From Chara braunii (Eukaryota; Streptophyta; Charophyceae; Charales; Characeae), in contig BFEA01000047.1 of assembly GCA_003427395.1 (NCBI GenBank), forward strand, positions 1,431,201 to 1,460,471: DNA of 29,271 nucleotides, in the 5' to 3' direction. Made by a program: the position numbers and the translations under genes. Below the pieces are notes generated by a model. That model was not told the DNA's origin and did no database searches. It was given only the letters and a program-made list of their open reading frames with translations. Numbering within the stretch: the first letter of the stretch is position 1; each line of letters opens with the position of its first letter. Of this stretch, positions 16,940 to 27,300 are shown one piece after another.

Positions 16940-17280
16940 AACCTTATGGCTCTAGATCCTTTTCCATTCTGGGGAGCATCAGTCCAGTTCCTATTCCACC
17001 GGCAAGTCAAAATTTTACATAGAGAATTGTCAGGTATCATTTCAACTGTGTGCTTTATAGTTTTTTTAATCACTCTGGTAGGTTCAGTTTGCAGCTCCTT
17101 GTATTCAGTGAGGAGCTTGCCAATAGTAGGTGGAACATAAGATGATCCTTCGCCCACAACTTTCACTAGGACCATCATGACTTCATGCACCGACTTCTTC
17201 TTCATAACGAAACTTCGAAAGGCAGGTAAACTCATGCAACATAATAATAGTGAAGAGTCTGAACCGGACTTGTGAAACAA
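16815..17280 (-). pseudogene. Gypsy pre-RT spacer and RT N-terminus, SINE-interrupted
   Basis: Minus strand: LLTEYKELQTEPTRVIKKTI, HTVEMIPDNS, then after a SINE insertion EPIYRMSPWELEELKKQLQE. This matches the conserved linker (hxLxPG...PxYRMSPxExEELxxQLxEL) leading into Ty3/gypsy RT. The frame happens to read through the SINE and its A-tail as a poly-Lys run, giving a false continuous 371-codon open frame that also spans the assembly gap. Confidence 0.8.
16906..17012 (-). mobile_element. Short SINE-like element (family Y) inside the gypsy RT
   Basis: Minus strand TTTTGACTTGCCGGTGGAAT, AGGAACTGGACTGATGCTCC, GATCTAGAGCC and an A-tail (T run 16906-16933). It matches 1828-1940 along its whole ~90 bp, including the 5' start. 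It separates EMIPDNS from EPIYRMSP of the gypsy polyprotein. A reliable TSD was not seen. Confidence 0.75.
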
Positions 17281-17289
17281 CTTGAGTGG

Positions 17290-17720
17290 TTTTAGCTCAA
17301 TTTAACAATCTTATCTTTGAACTTGATATCTGGGTTGCCTTCCTCATGCCTGCCTATGCCCAAAGTCAAGTCAAATGGAAGGTCTTTTTTTCCTACCAAG
17401 AAGGTAACATCACGCAAAATTTTATGACCTTCCTAGGTGCGAAAGTAGCATTTTATTCGATCCACGCAGTGGGAGACAGCTGTAGCGCTCTGTCTGCTAA
17501 GACATAGGTAATCGAAGTTGGCAACCCTTTCAACTTCACTCCCAGATACAAGTTCTTTTATTGCCTTCTCTAAGACATATGATCTGGTTGACCCAGGGTC
17601 TAACGAAGCACCTTCACATGTTCATGCTATCTCAATGTCCACTAGGATCAATTTCCCTTTAGTATTTGCCTTCGTAGCCCAGGAACTTCTTAATGCTATT
17701 AGACTATGAGTTTCGTCCCA
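17290..17720 (-). pseudogene. Gypsy retropepsin fragment
   Basis: The minus strand reads LDPGSTRSYV at about 17606-17577. D-P-G-(S/A)-T in place of D-(S/T)-G is a form seen in plant Ty3/gypsy aspartic proteases, which cut Gag-Pol. It is preceded by LVDIEIA and followed by EKAIKELV. A TGA lies eight codons before the motif and more stops follow. The upstream part (17720-17840) may include the end of gag but no CCHC knuckle was seen. Confidence 0.7.
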
Positions 17721-17862
17721 AGTTCATCAAAGGACTCACCCAATGTGTCTGAACACAAATTGTTTCAAGGCGATCTGGGTGAAGGGCCAACAAAGAGCCA
17801 TCCTTTGCCATAGGATCTGGAGAATGGAAGGGGGTCCATGGCGCCAATCGACCAGGGCATAC

Positions 17863-18140
17863 TTTTTTTTTTTTTTTTTTTAATCAGGCTCAACGCCAAA
17901 GGCTGATATTACCATATTACCAATAAGAAGATTGAGGCCGGGGTCCTCACAGTCTACCCGGAGTGACCGAACGAAACATGCTGAGAACCGGGCTCAACGT
18001 CCCTCGTATGATGATGATTATGATGATTATGATGATTATGATGATTATGATGATGATAATGATAACGTACCTCTAATGATTCTATGAAAAACGTGAGATA
18101 ATGATACTAAAGATGATGATGTTAATGCTGACGGTGATTA
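17863..18140 (-). mobile_element. Family Z retroposon copy with A-tail
   Basis: Minus strand: imperfect ATC repeats with TAGTATCATTATCTCACG, then ACGAGGGACGTTGAGCCCGG, GGTAGACTGTGAGGACCCCG, CTTCTTATTGGTAATATGGT and an A-tail (T run 17863-17881). The order is the same as in 12171-12420. The 5' ~330 bp of the 11841-12472 copy are absent, so either this copy is truncated or the longer one is chimeric. Confidence 0.8.
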
Positions 18141-20229
18141 GTATGTAAAAATTTCTAGAGGACTATACTATATCAGCAATCCTAGCCTTCTAATCCCAGA
18201 ACAATTCGTCGTCCTCCCTGTACCAGGACATTACATCTCAGAGACAATGCCATCCTAGCCAACCTCCACCATAGCTATCCTGTTCTCGCCACCTAGACTA
18301 AACCTGGACCAGTAGGTTGTCATGGCAACAGCCCCAGATCGTCACTGGATTGTCTTCCTCCCTCGACTAATCCCCAAATCTCTCTACAGGGCCTCCCACT
18401 CCTGCCATTTGCAGGTTACAGGGCAACGCCCCAACTCTGGCCAACGTCGTTCTGGCATCGACATACCAGGAGCACAAAACAACGCAACTATGTATATATC
18501 AACCCAGATTCGACCATCTCTGAAATCTTATATCTCAAATGAGGAAGAAGGCTAAAGACCGCCCAAAATTACAAAACACCAGAAGGCTTGATATAACATG
18601 ATTGATTGATTTCTATTTAAAAAACACGCAAATCCCCCCCCTCGCTCCTCCTTCCCTTCTTGCTCGGTCGTTGTCTCCGCCGAGAAGCTATTCGTAATGT
18701 AAACAACCCTATCGGCCCCAACTGGGAACCGTCTCCACTCTCCTACCTACCAGCCCCAGAGGCATCCAATTCCCACCCAAAGTATGCCTCTGTCTCTCCC
18801 TTACCCTAATCTGCCTCCGCTGGAATTGACCTCCAGCCCAGAATCAAGTATCCCTCACAACTCTGCTCATACTCTCTTCAGGGCGTACACTACCCACCTC
18901 GTGACACCCCTGCAGAGCAGAGCTCCCCCATCCATAATCATCCAATAAAAACTCAGCAAGAAATTACATACCCATGGGAGAGTAAAAATAAATATGAAGT
19001 GGAGTATTATCAGAGATCTAGATAATAAGTCTGATAACATAAGAAAAAACCTATGATTGGAGTAAATTCGGAGCTACAGGACAGAAAAAATAACCGTATT
19101 AATAATAGTAATTAATATTTAAATTCAAATGGTAAGTAATGGTAAATATTAGACGTGATACACCTGAAAAAGATTGGAGAACAGACAAAGGTAAATTAAA
19201 TTAGTAAATTATATATGAAATTTTAGGTATTAAAAAATACCATTCCGATTTTAGCATGTGATTCCACAGTTTGAGGATAGGGATAATCAGATATATTAAT
19301 TAAAGATGATCACACTGGTTGATAGGTGAGATGATTAACTGGGATGATGATTAGAAGATTGTATAATAATTGATTAACTGATTAATTGAGGATAAAATGA
19401 GGAAAGTAAAAAGGTTTTTGGTAACTAGAGATAAGATAGAGAAGTAATGAGAGAAAAGACAATATGAGAAGAGTAAAGTCAGTATTCGTACGATGGGTGA
19501 GACTTCTCCCTGTCCCCCTCTCCTATTTTAACCTTCCTTCCTCTTCCCTCCCTTCTCTCTCTGTACTCCCTCCCTCTCTCATCGTCTTCCTCAACCCTGA
19601 GGTCCTGTCTCTCCTCCCCCCCCCTCTTTCTCCCGTATTGCGCCTCTCCTTCCCTCTTCCTCGCCCCTGTTCATTCATTGCGATCACACTTGCTCGCCTC
19701 CTTATCAAGATTGGTGTAAGCGTTACCAACGATCGAATTAGCAATGGGTTAACGAAGAGTTAAGGGAAGTGCTCGAGAGAAAATCAGAAAGAGGATAGAG
19801 TAAATAGACAAGAGGGTGTAATGGGGACAGCATAAAAGAAAGAGTGCAGATAATAGAATGCAGGATATAGATATGAAGGTGGAGTGGAAAGGGAGTTAGT
19901 GGGAAAAAAACTACTCCTCCCTTGTACCTGCTCACCATGACTACTAATATGATTCAAGATGTTGATAATGAATGATACAGATATTTCGTTTTCTTTTTAA
20001 CAATTTGGCTTTTGGTTCTTAGTTTATCTTCCTACCCAGCAAACAGTGTGAAACACAAACGGAAAAAAAAATGGACAATAAACCTAGTCAAATCTAAAAA
20101 AGGTTAATTCTTTTAAGCCCAACCAATTCAATTACCTATCCAATCTGGACAGGACGGTCTTTCAGGCCCTTTGTTTTGGTAATTGTAGTATTACGGAGAA
20201 CCTCGTAGCAGCCACATCCTTGCGCTAGC
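18141..20229. other. No gene; AT-rich, with strand-asymmetric block
   Basis: 18940-19460 is very AT-rich and full of TAATTAA-type words. 19500-19680 is pyrimidine-rich and 19745-19900 purine-rich on the same strand. Open frames here are compositional. No repeat family or protein recognised. Confidence 0.5.
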
Positions 20230-20550
20230 CTCCAATGAGGGAACATGCGGGAGCTGCACCCACCAGCAGGTGCGGTACCTGCTACAACAGGTTGGCGATA
20301 CCGGCCAGGGATCAGCCGGTAGCCTCAGGACTGAGCTTCTTTGATGGGCCAGTCGATGTGCCTCCCCTCCGGTCCCCTCCCCCTATGAACATCAACAGTC
20401 TATGCTCAATGCCACTCAGGGGAACCAACGACCTATCTCTATGCGACGGGCGCCAAGCTTGCCGATGAAGGTACATGAGGCCAATAGGGATTGAACCCAA
20501 GACCTCCTGAATGCCACTTGCGTGCCTTACCAATTGAGCTAGCCCGCTGG
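20230..20550 (-). mobile_element. tRNA-derived SINE
   Basis: Minus strand head (20550 to 20488): A box GCTAGCTCAATTGGTAAGGC, B box GGGTTCAATCC. AGTGGCATTCAGGAGGTC between them is nearly identical to the head of the SINE at 4139-4497. The body (GCAAGCTTGGCGCCCGTCG and onwards) is only loosely similar. No clear A-tail at the low-coordinate end, so the 3' boundary is approximate. Confidence 0.65.
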
Positions 20551-21008
20551 ATTGGTCAAATGTAACCCATACAACCAGGTCAAAAAGAAATCTATAGTAA
20601 CTGAGTATGCTGCACAATAAACCGTTTAATAAACAATGGTAAATTCCACAACCTGTGGCTGTGACACAGTTTTAGTTTGAAATAGGCAAGAAAAGACAAA
20701 GTGGCACCGGTGCCATGGTGTGAGCTTAGAAATGTGCAAGTTTAGCGGGGGTCTCAAACTACGCCAGTCATTACCCGCAGTGGCGCTTGGCAGATTTAGG
20801 GGGGTCACCTTTTTTGCTCCATTTTGGGAACTGCTAAAGTTGCATATAATTCGGAACGTTGGGTGTGATTCCAATGTACTTGCCCCTAAAAAAAAATTCT
20901 CTCTTTTCAGGAATCAATACCCAACGGATACGTCATCTTACGGCCCAAAAATTTCACCCCCCGACGCAGCCCCAACCGCCCCCAGAAGACCTGTGTGTCC
21001 AATTTTAG
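20551..21008. other. No gene recognised
   Basis: A 103-codon open frame at 20720-21031 has no motif. CTCTTTTCAG near 20910 is acceptor-like but leads nowhere. Confidence 0.35.
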
Positions 21009-21090
21009 ATTCAACGCTGGTTCTGCGTTGAATTATTCAACGCGCGTTGAATTCGCGTTCAATCCCCGTTTGAACGCGCATTAAACGGGG
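21009..21090. repeat. Cluster of overlapping GC hairpins (TTCAACGC/GCGTTGAA)
   Basis: Successive perfect inverted repeats: ATTCAACGC/GCGTTGAAT (21009-21033), the 18-bp palindrome ATTCAACGCGCGTTGAAT (21035-21052), CGCGTTCAA/TTGAACGCG (21054-21078), and CCCCGTTT/AAACGGGG (21064-21090). A related cluster is at 23560-23650. Confidence 0.85.
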
Positions 21091-21124
21091 AAAAATGGGG
21101 TCCGCAATGATTTTTTTCCCAAGC

Positions 21125-21455
21125 TAAACATAATCGAAAAAAAAAACAAAAATATGGGGTCATAGATCTTTTTGAGGTCTACAACCCCATATTTTTATTT
21201 TTATTTTTTGAGCTTTGAATATATTTTTAAAAAATCAAAAACATAAGCACAATGAAAAAAACAAAAACAAGAAATGACATGAGTCTTTTTTTTTTTGGTT
21301 TCACAAACAGTTTTTAAGGGCCGAAACAAAAACAGAAAAAATAAATAAAAAAATTGGGTTGTAGATCTTTTAAGGATGTACAACAATTTTTTTGTTTTTG
21401 TTTTTTTTGGTAACTTCGTGTATTTAAAAAAAAAATCAAAACCATAAACGGGATT
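21125..21455 (+). repeat. Two tandem AT-rich hairpin units
   Basis: Unit 1 has AAAAATATGGGGT ... ACCCCATATTTTT around TAGATCTTTTTGAGG. Unit 2 has AAAAAATTGGGTTGT ... ACAACAATTTTTTT around AGATCTTTTAAGGA. Each is followed by a T-rich stretch and then AAAAAATCAAAA.CATAA. The period is about 200 bp. Function unknown. Confidence 0.6.
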
Positions 21456-22706
21456 TTTTTTGGCCTGCATTGGTTAGGTAATCTTGTTGGATAGACTCCC
21501 TGATTTGGGCCTGTAGAAGATTGCATGAGCCTGGAGGGAGATCCCACTACCGATGTATGTGGATTTGTGTTTAAGGTGTGTGACTGTCAGGCATCGTGGA
21601 TTTGGCAAAAAATCAGCGGTAGACTGTTTTTGCGAATTAAGCCTGGTAAAAGGATGTTTTCTTTTGCTATCCCATTGGTAGGTTTTCCTTTCGTTTTTGT
21701 TGTTGGGGTCCTGTGGCTGTCCCAAACGTGCGTGAAATCACAGCCAAGTTTTTTGGTTCGTGAAATCACACACGTTTCACTCTCGGCGAAAGCAAAGACG
21801 AATAGCTTCATCGCTGGAAATTGATTATGGTTTGGGAGGTGTTTGGGAGGGTTCAATCCCCTCACCTACAACAAATGGTGTATGGAGTTACTCTTGCCCT
21901 CCTTCGCCAAAGAGAATTTATGTCAAAACAACCAAACAGAGTGCACTGCGGCCTATTTCAAGGAAACCTCAGATTATTGTCAATGAATATGGTTTATGTG
22001 CCCACTCACATGCAGTCGTCTTGACTGCCACAGCCAGTGAATCATACCCTGACATCTGACACCCTGCCTAGAGCAGACACCATCTATGAGAAGAACACTT
22101 TCTTTTCGTTTTTCGCAGTTTTTTCTTCATTTGTTTGGTCATGAAATGTTTTTTTGCGTTTATTTTCCCTATTTCACGCTGCCACCCACCTGTCCCCCAC
22201 TCGTCCCACACCCGTCACACTAATCCACATACATGGCTGGTGGGATCTCCCTCATGGCGTCCGAAGTCCTGTACAACAAGGTCTCTATTTCTTTTTTTTT
22301 TTTTTTGCCTTTCTCCTGTTTTCTTAGCCCAGAAACTCGTAATGAACCTGTCAGGCCGCTGCCACTCAGTGTCACACTGGATCGGCCACAATCCAGTCCG
22401 TCTGCTAATGGGACCATGCCCCTGGTGCTTGTCATTGCTGTCTGGTCGAAGTTGCCCTCAATACTGGTAGGGTGATGGTCCTGAGTGCTGGTCACACTGA
22501 GGTAGGATAGTAGGGACAGGGGGTGTGCTGAGAGTATTAACGTGGGGATGGGTAGGGTAGGTGGCCTATCCTAACAGGACAACAATTGGCTGTTGCTACC
22601 AACAATCACCACGGGTCTGGTCCTTGACCTCTACAACACCNTNGGCTTTCAAAAAAAAAAAAAAAAAAAANAATGGATCTTCTGCTAGAACGTGNAANAA
22701 NANACC
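21456..22706. other. No gene recognised; ambiguous bases
   Basis: Several modest open frames (for example 21525-21824 and 22135-22470) without motifs. T run near 22290. Ambiguous bases between 22641 and 22703. Confidence 0.4.
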
Positions 22707-22993
22707 GCCATACTAGGCTACCAGCCGGGCCGCCCGGGTCCCGGGTGGTCAGCCCGTGCAAGGACCAGGGAAGGTCCCAGGAAAAAAAAAACAAACAAAC
22801 AAAAATCAAACAAATCGAAAAAAAAACTATGTTATGCAAAAAAATAAACTGAACAACTTTTGCCTCAGGGTCACATCGAAATTCTTCACCAAATTTAAAA
22901 TAAAAAATAAAATTTAAAAATATTGTTTTATTTTTATTTTTTTTGGCCCGGCCGGGCAAGTGACCCCGGGCCACTCTGGTAGCCTAGCCGCCA
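22707..22993. repeat. Foldback element with GC-rich arms and A-rich centre
   Basis: CGCCATACTAGGCTACCAG (22707-22724) and CTGGTAGCCTAGCCGCCATA (22976-22995) are inverted ends. Inside them lie GCCGGGCCGCCCGGGTCCCG and GGCCCGGCCGGGCAAGTGAC as GC-rich arms around an A/T-rich centre. MITE-like; no TSD established because of nearby ambiguous bases. Confidence 0.6.
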
Positions 22994-23159
22994 TAAGTTT
23001 TGTCTTTTGTGCATGTGGTGAGTAGAGGCCCCTAGGCCACTGCACGTATTCCTAAAAAAAGAAAAACAAGAAAAAACAGAAGAAAAATGAGAAAACAAAA
23101 GAAGAACGGGAAAACGAAAGAAAGAAGAAGAAGAAAAAAAAAACGAAAAAACAGAGAAT

Positions 23160-23350
23160 TAGGGACCCATAACTAAGCTGCACAGACTGCCACAGACCTG
23201 AATTCGAATCCAGACTATATATTCTCGGGCCACAAAGGCAGTTTCAAGTCTCTGCTCCATGAAGGGTCCTTGCTAATCCGTAGGGACCCTTCGGAAATGA
23301 AACTGGACGACTAGATTGCAGCATTTGTAAAAAAAAAAGAAAAAAAAAAG
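23160..23350 (+). mobile_element. Candidate A-tailed SINE with B-box-like site
   Basis: B-box-like GAATTCGAATCCAG (about 23202), a body with a perfect hairpin GAAGGGTCC / GGACCCTTC (23262-23293), and an A-rich tail (23328-23351). The A box is not convincing and no second copy is in the window. Confidence 0.4.
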
Positions 23351-23559
23351 AAGGATATGCACCCATATGCACACACATACGATCACAGTCTTGGGGTATG
23401 GGGTGGCCCTTACTTTTTTCCCTCTTGCAGTTTGAATTTCGGGAGGGAGGGGCATGTTTGGCCACCCCTCCCTGTTAGTAGGGGTCAATTTTTGTTTTTA
23501 TTTTTCTTGTTTTTAGTGTTTGGGCGCGTAGGGCCACGTGTCTGAGGCCCAACGCGCCG

Positions 23560-23650
23560 GTTCCGTTTTTCGAAATTCAACGGAACACCCCCGTTTTCGC
23601 GTTAAACGCGATTTAACGGGGGCCCCCAGGCCCATTGAACGGGTTCAATG
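23560..23650. repeat. Second cluster of GC hairpins
   Basis: GTTCCGTT/AACGGAAC (23560-23586), CCCCCGTT/AACGGGGG (23588-23622) enclosing CGCGTTAAACGCG, and CATTGAAC-GG-GTTCAATG (23633-23650). GTTAAACGCGATTTAACGGG parallels GTTTGAACGCGCATTAAACG at 21069. It directly precedes the LINE ORF1 remnant and could be its 5' UTR or the insertion target. Confidence 0.8.
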
Positions 23651-24355
23651 GCGTTGAATTTCGCCCGTTCTCCGTTCATAGGACACATAGCGGAAGACCC
23701 TGGAGGGAAAAACTCAATAGTCCCGACCGATCACCACCCGGAGTTGCCACGTCACGGAAAGCTTAGACACATGGTGGAATCCGGTCAATATGAAAAGAAT
23801 CTGTCAAGGAAGGACGGGGTAGCGGTCATACCTCTAAGGTTTGTCGATGATAGGATGGAGATTGGCCTCTCCCCCCTGCAAGGGGGGTTCACATTGCAAG
23901 GGTGGGGCTTCTACAACATCTGGTCCCTTCCTAGCTTACGGGATAGTGATTTCAACAGGAAGGCAAACCCCTTTCTGCGCCAACACTTCCCTGTCGGTGC
24001 CATCACAACTCTTCCCCAATTCGATGGATTGATGAGGGTGGCCACCATAGATTTATATGTACTTTTCGAAGATGATAAAAACTCCGACATGAAGTGGTTC
24101 AACCATGGGGCCCTTATGGAGCTCCCCCTCCACCAAATTAAGCCAAACTCTTACTGGACGGAAGAGGATTTGTGCACATGCCTGTCGAGAGTCCTGAGGA
24201 ACGGTCTATTGTGCACAGTAAACTGGTCCGCCAGATCATGGTCTAAAATCTCGAGACGACGAGGACAGGTTAGTACCAGATGGATGACATTGATACGTTT
24301 TACTGCAGGAATCCACACTGGAAAAACTGCCTTCGCAACGCAGACCTGGACATAA
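23648..24355 (+). pseudogene. LINE ORF1 remnant (C-terminal part)
   Basis: An open frame of 235 codons preceding the endonuclease and partly overlapping it (24280-24355). The section from about codon 20 to 185 (GWGFYNIWSLPSLRDSDFNR, MRVATIDLYVLFEDD) has ordinary protein composition, whereas the first residues come from the hairpin cluster and the last ~50 look like frame-shifted ORF2 leader. No CCHC knuckle or RRM is recognised. By position it would be the ORF1 (RNA-binding chaperone) of the LINE; family assignment is not possible by eye. Confidence 0.5.
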
Positions 24356-27300
24356 GGACCCTCAATGCAAACGGGATATTTTCCTTCAACCCTTCGAAAA
24401 GGCAGGCAATTTGGGACCAGTTGAGGGGGGTGGGCGGCAGAACTTGGCCTGGCGTCGTCTGTATCCAGGAAACCCATCTAATGGACAAACCGGAACACAA
24501 TCGGGTCCACAAAGCCGTTTGGCCTTATCAAGCTTACATAGCACATGCGATCTCCAGGGTCGGCAGGGGTGGCTATCTGGATTCCGCCTGAATCCCGAAT
24601 AGAGGTGATTAATTGGGTAGTGGATGAGGAACAAGGAAGATGGGTATCAATCCTTGGAATGCTGAAAATTGAATTAATCTGCATTTTTTGCATTTATGCA
24701 CCCAACACAGCAGCAGAAAGGAGACACTCCTTTACCCACCTTCAATCACTGGCACCTCAAGGAATCCCTCTTGTCATTGCAGGGGATTTTAATGCCGCCC
24801 CGGTCAGATGGTTGGACAGATGGGGCCCAAAGGACCCCTGTCCGGGTTACGTAGAGGAGGATGAAAGGATAATATCAGACCTTTGTGAATCCCTCTCCCT
24901 GGTGGACGCTTATAGACTCTTACATCCATAAGATAAATGCTATTCGTGCTACTGTACTAACGATCCGACTAGGCATTCAAAATCACGCATTGACTTAATA
25001 CTGCTCTCGTAGGAAATTCAAAATACCCTGCAGCTGGTTACTATCTTCCCTCTGAGTCCCCACCCTGGCCTGAACCACCATCTTTCCGGGGCTATCTTTT
25101 CCTTCCACAAACGTCCAGACCAGGGGCCTGGATCTTACAAATTCAACACATCCCTGCTTAAGAACAAATCTTTCCTCATCTTTATTCAAGATGTTTGGAA
25201 CTTGTGGAGGGACCAGAAGCACCTTATTAACTCAGAAATCGGATGGTTTACCAACGGGCTCTTCTTTTTAGCCAGAAAGTGCAAGGAATATTCCAAGCTG
25301 ACAACAAACAGACGGTACGCACATGAAATGGACATTCATAGAAGACTCCACAACCTGGTTAATCGGGACAATTCTAATGATCACATACATGATATCCAGG
25401 CCTTGCAAACCCAACTTCTACAACTAGCACAACATAGATGACAAGGTATTAGAATCCGGGGAAAATTGGCAAAATGGTCCACCGAAGAAACCATGGATTC
25501 TCAATTCTTCAGCCTGGCCTCCCTAAGAGCACACCGAACGACCATTGAAGCCTTTGTGGATCCTATGTCCGATAAAATAGCTACCTCCACAACACACTGT
25601 GTAAGGATCACACGATCCTTCTACAAAGGTTTCTTCTCCTCTCACATTCCCCAACAGCAAGGGATAGACCGATCGAGGGAGCTAGATGATTTTCTGCGAC
25701 CGATGGAAAGCCGTCTTTCTTTGACATAGAAAGACAACTTGGACCTACCAATCACCAAGGATGAGGTATGGACAACGCTTATGCAAATGGAGGAAGAAAA
25801 AACCACTGGATTGGACGACTTCCCTAAGGGATTCTGGGAAACCTTATGACCCACCTTGAGTGACGATTTGATGGAATTCTACAGGGCAGTATGGGAATCC
25901 GGCGAGTTGGGAGAATTAGTGGGACAAGGGGTGATAACACTGCTCTATAAAAAAGGAGATAAAATTAACATTCTCAATTATCGGCCTATCACACTATTGA
26001 CGGTGGTCTACAAAATGTTATCCAAGGTACTGGCCAACCGAATGATCAAGGTGATGGAAGACATCATCCACCCGACTCAGACCGGGTTTATGCGTAATAG
26101 GAACATCCAATAAAACATATTACTAGTCAACGAGATGATCAACTTGGCATAACAGTCCAAAAGCAATGTCGCCCTCATCTTTATTGATTTCGAAAAAGCT
26201 TATGACCACGTAGACTGGACGTTCCAGGATAAATGTCTGGAGAAAATGAATTTCGGTGTCAATTTTCGGAGGTGGATACGTATCCTTCACCACAACGCAA
26301 CTACAAGCGTTCAGGTGAATGGGGCCATGGCCCCAGGGATTAGATTGCAACGCTCCGTTAGACAAGGGGACCCCATAGCCCCTTTTTTATTCATCATCAT
26401 AATGGAAGCATTAACATCCCACCTCCAACAAAATAAAGACTTGAAGAGAATTCAGATAGCCGACATCCCCAAGGAAGCCGTCCCAGTCTGTTCCCTCTTC
26501 GCTGACGACCTCACAGTTATGGCTGACGCCACACCACAAAACATGGAAGTGATATATAGGTTAATGGGCCTCTTCTGTAATCTCTCAGACATGGTCATTA
26601 ACTGGGGACAAAAAAAGATGGGGTGGTGGCTCCATCATCAAGGAGGACGTTCCCGGGAAGGTCACCACATCACTTGAGTGGCGCCATATTCACCTATTCG
26701 GATTCTGGGGGTCAGGATGACTGCGTTAGGTCGCTCCTCCGAGAACGACAAATGGCTATCAGACTCTGCCTTTGCCAAACTGTCCCTATGGAACAACCAG
26801 AAAATGCGATCTCTGGTGATTAACAATATGGTCCCCGCCTCGCAACCCTTTGGTATAAATCAATACTCTGACCACTAAGCCCAGGGACCCTAAAAACCTT
26901 GAAAAGAAAAGTGGCAACATAGCTATGGAGAGGGGACAATGAAACCCCGCACGCCATCAGTCGTGTGGCTTGGGACTCAGTCATCCAGCCTAAATCGAAA
27001 GGTGGCCTTGGTATTCTTGACCCCCTCACACAGACCCAAACCCTTACCCTACAATGGGCAGTGCGACTGATTTTCGAAAACCCGCTAGTCTGGAGGCCCC
27101 TGGCCTTAGCACAAATTGCCCAATTGACTCCTACAGTCCCCCAATCAGTTCATCCCTTCCGATGGCTAGAGGATCGCTACTAGAGAATCCCGCGACGACC
27201 TCGAGGAGGGGAGGGACGTAGGGATGACTTCTGGCCCCGAATTCTTAAAATTTGGAGAGGCTCCCCCCACCAAATCGCCCACCCCTAGACAGATGGGAGG

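Larger units (their letters stand above)
15185..17720 (-). mobile_element. Ty3/gypsy chromovirus wreck, minus strand
   Basis: Protein remnants appear in the expected gypsy order on the minus strand: retropepsin (about 17600), spacer and RT N-terminus (17280 to 16815), RT fingers motif (16136 to 16000), integrase C-terminus with GPY/F-type module (15940 to 15465), and a chromodomain-like tail (15391 to 15240). Most of RT, all of RNase H and the integrase core are missing between 16000 and 15968. Later insertions lie at 15392-15458, 16137-16820 and 16906-17012, and an A tract at 15942-15968 marks another junction. LTRs were not found. It cannot encode active protein. Confidence 0.8.

Noticed and set aside
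16165-17280. A 371-codon minus-strand open frame
   Set aside because: It spans 236 N, a (GT)n array (Thr-His run) and a SINE A-tail (Lys run). Only the gypsy segments within it are meaningful.
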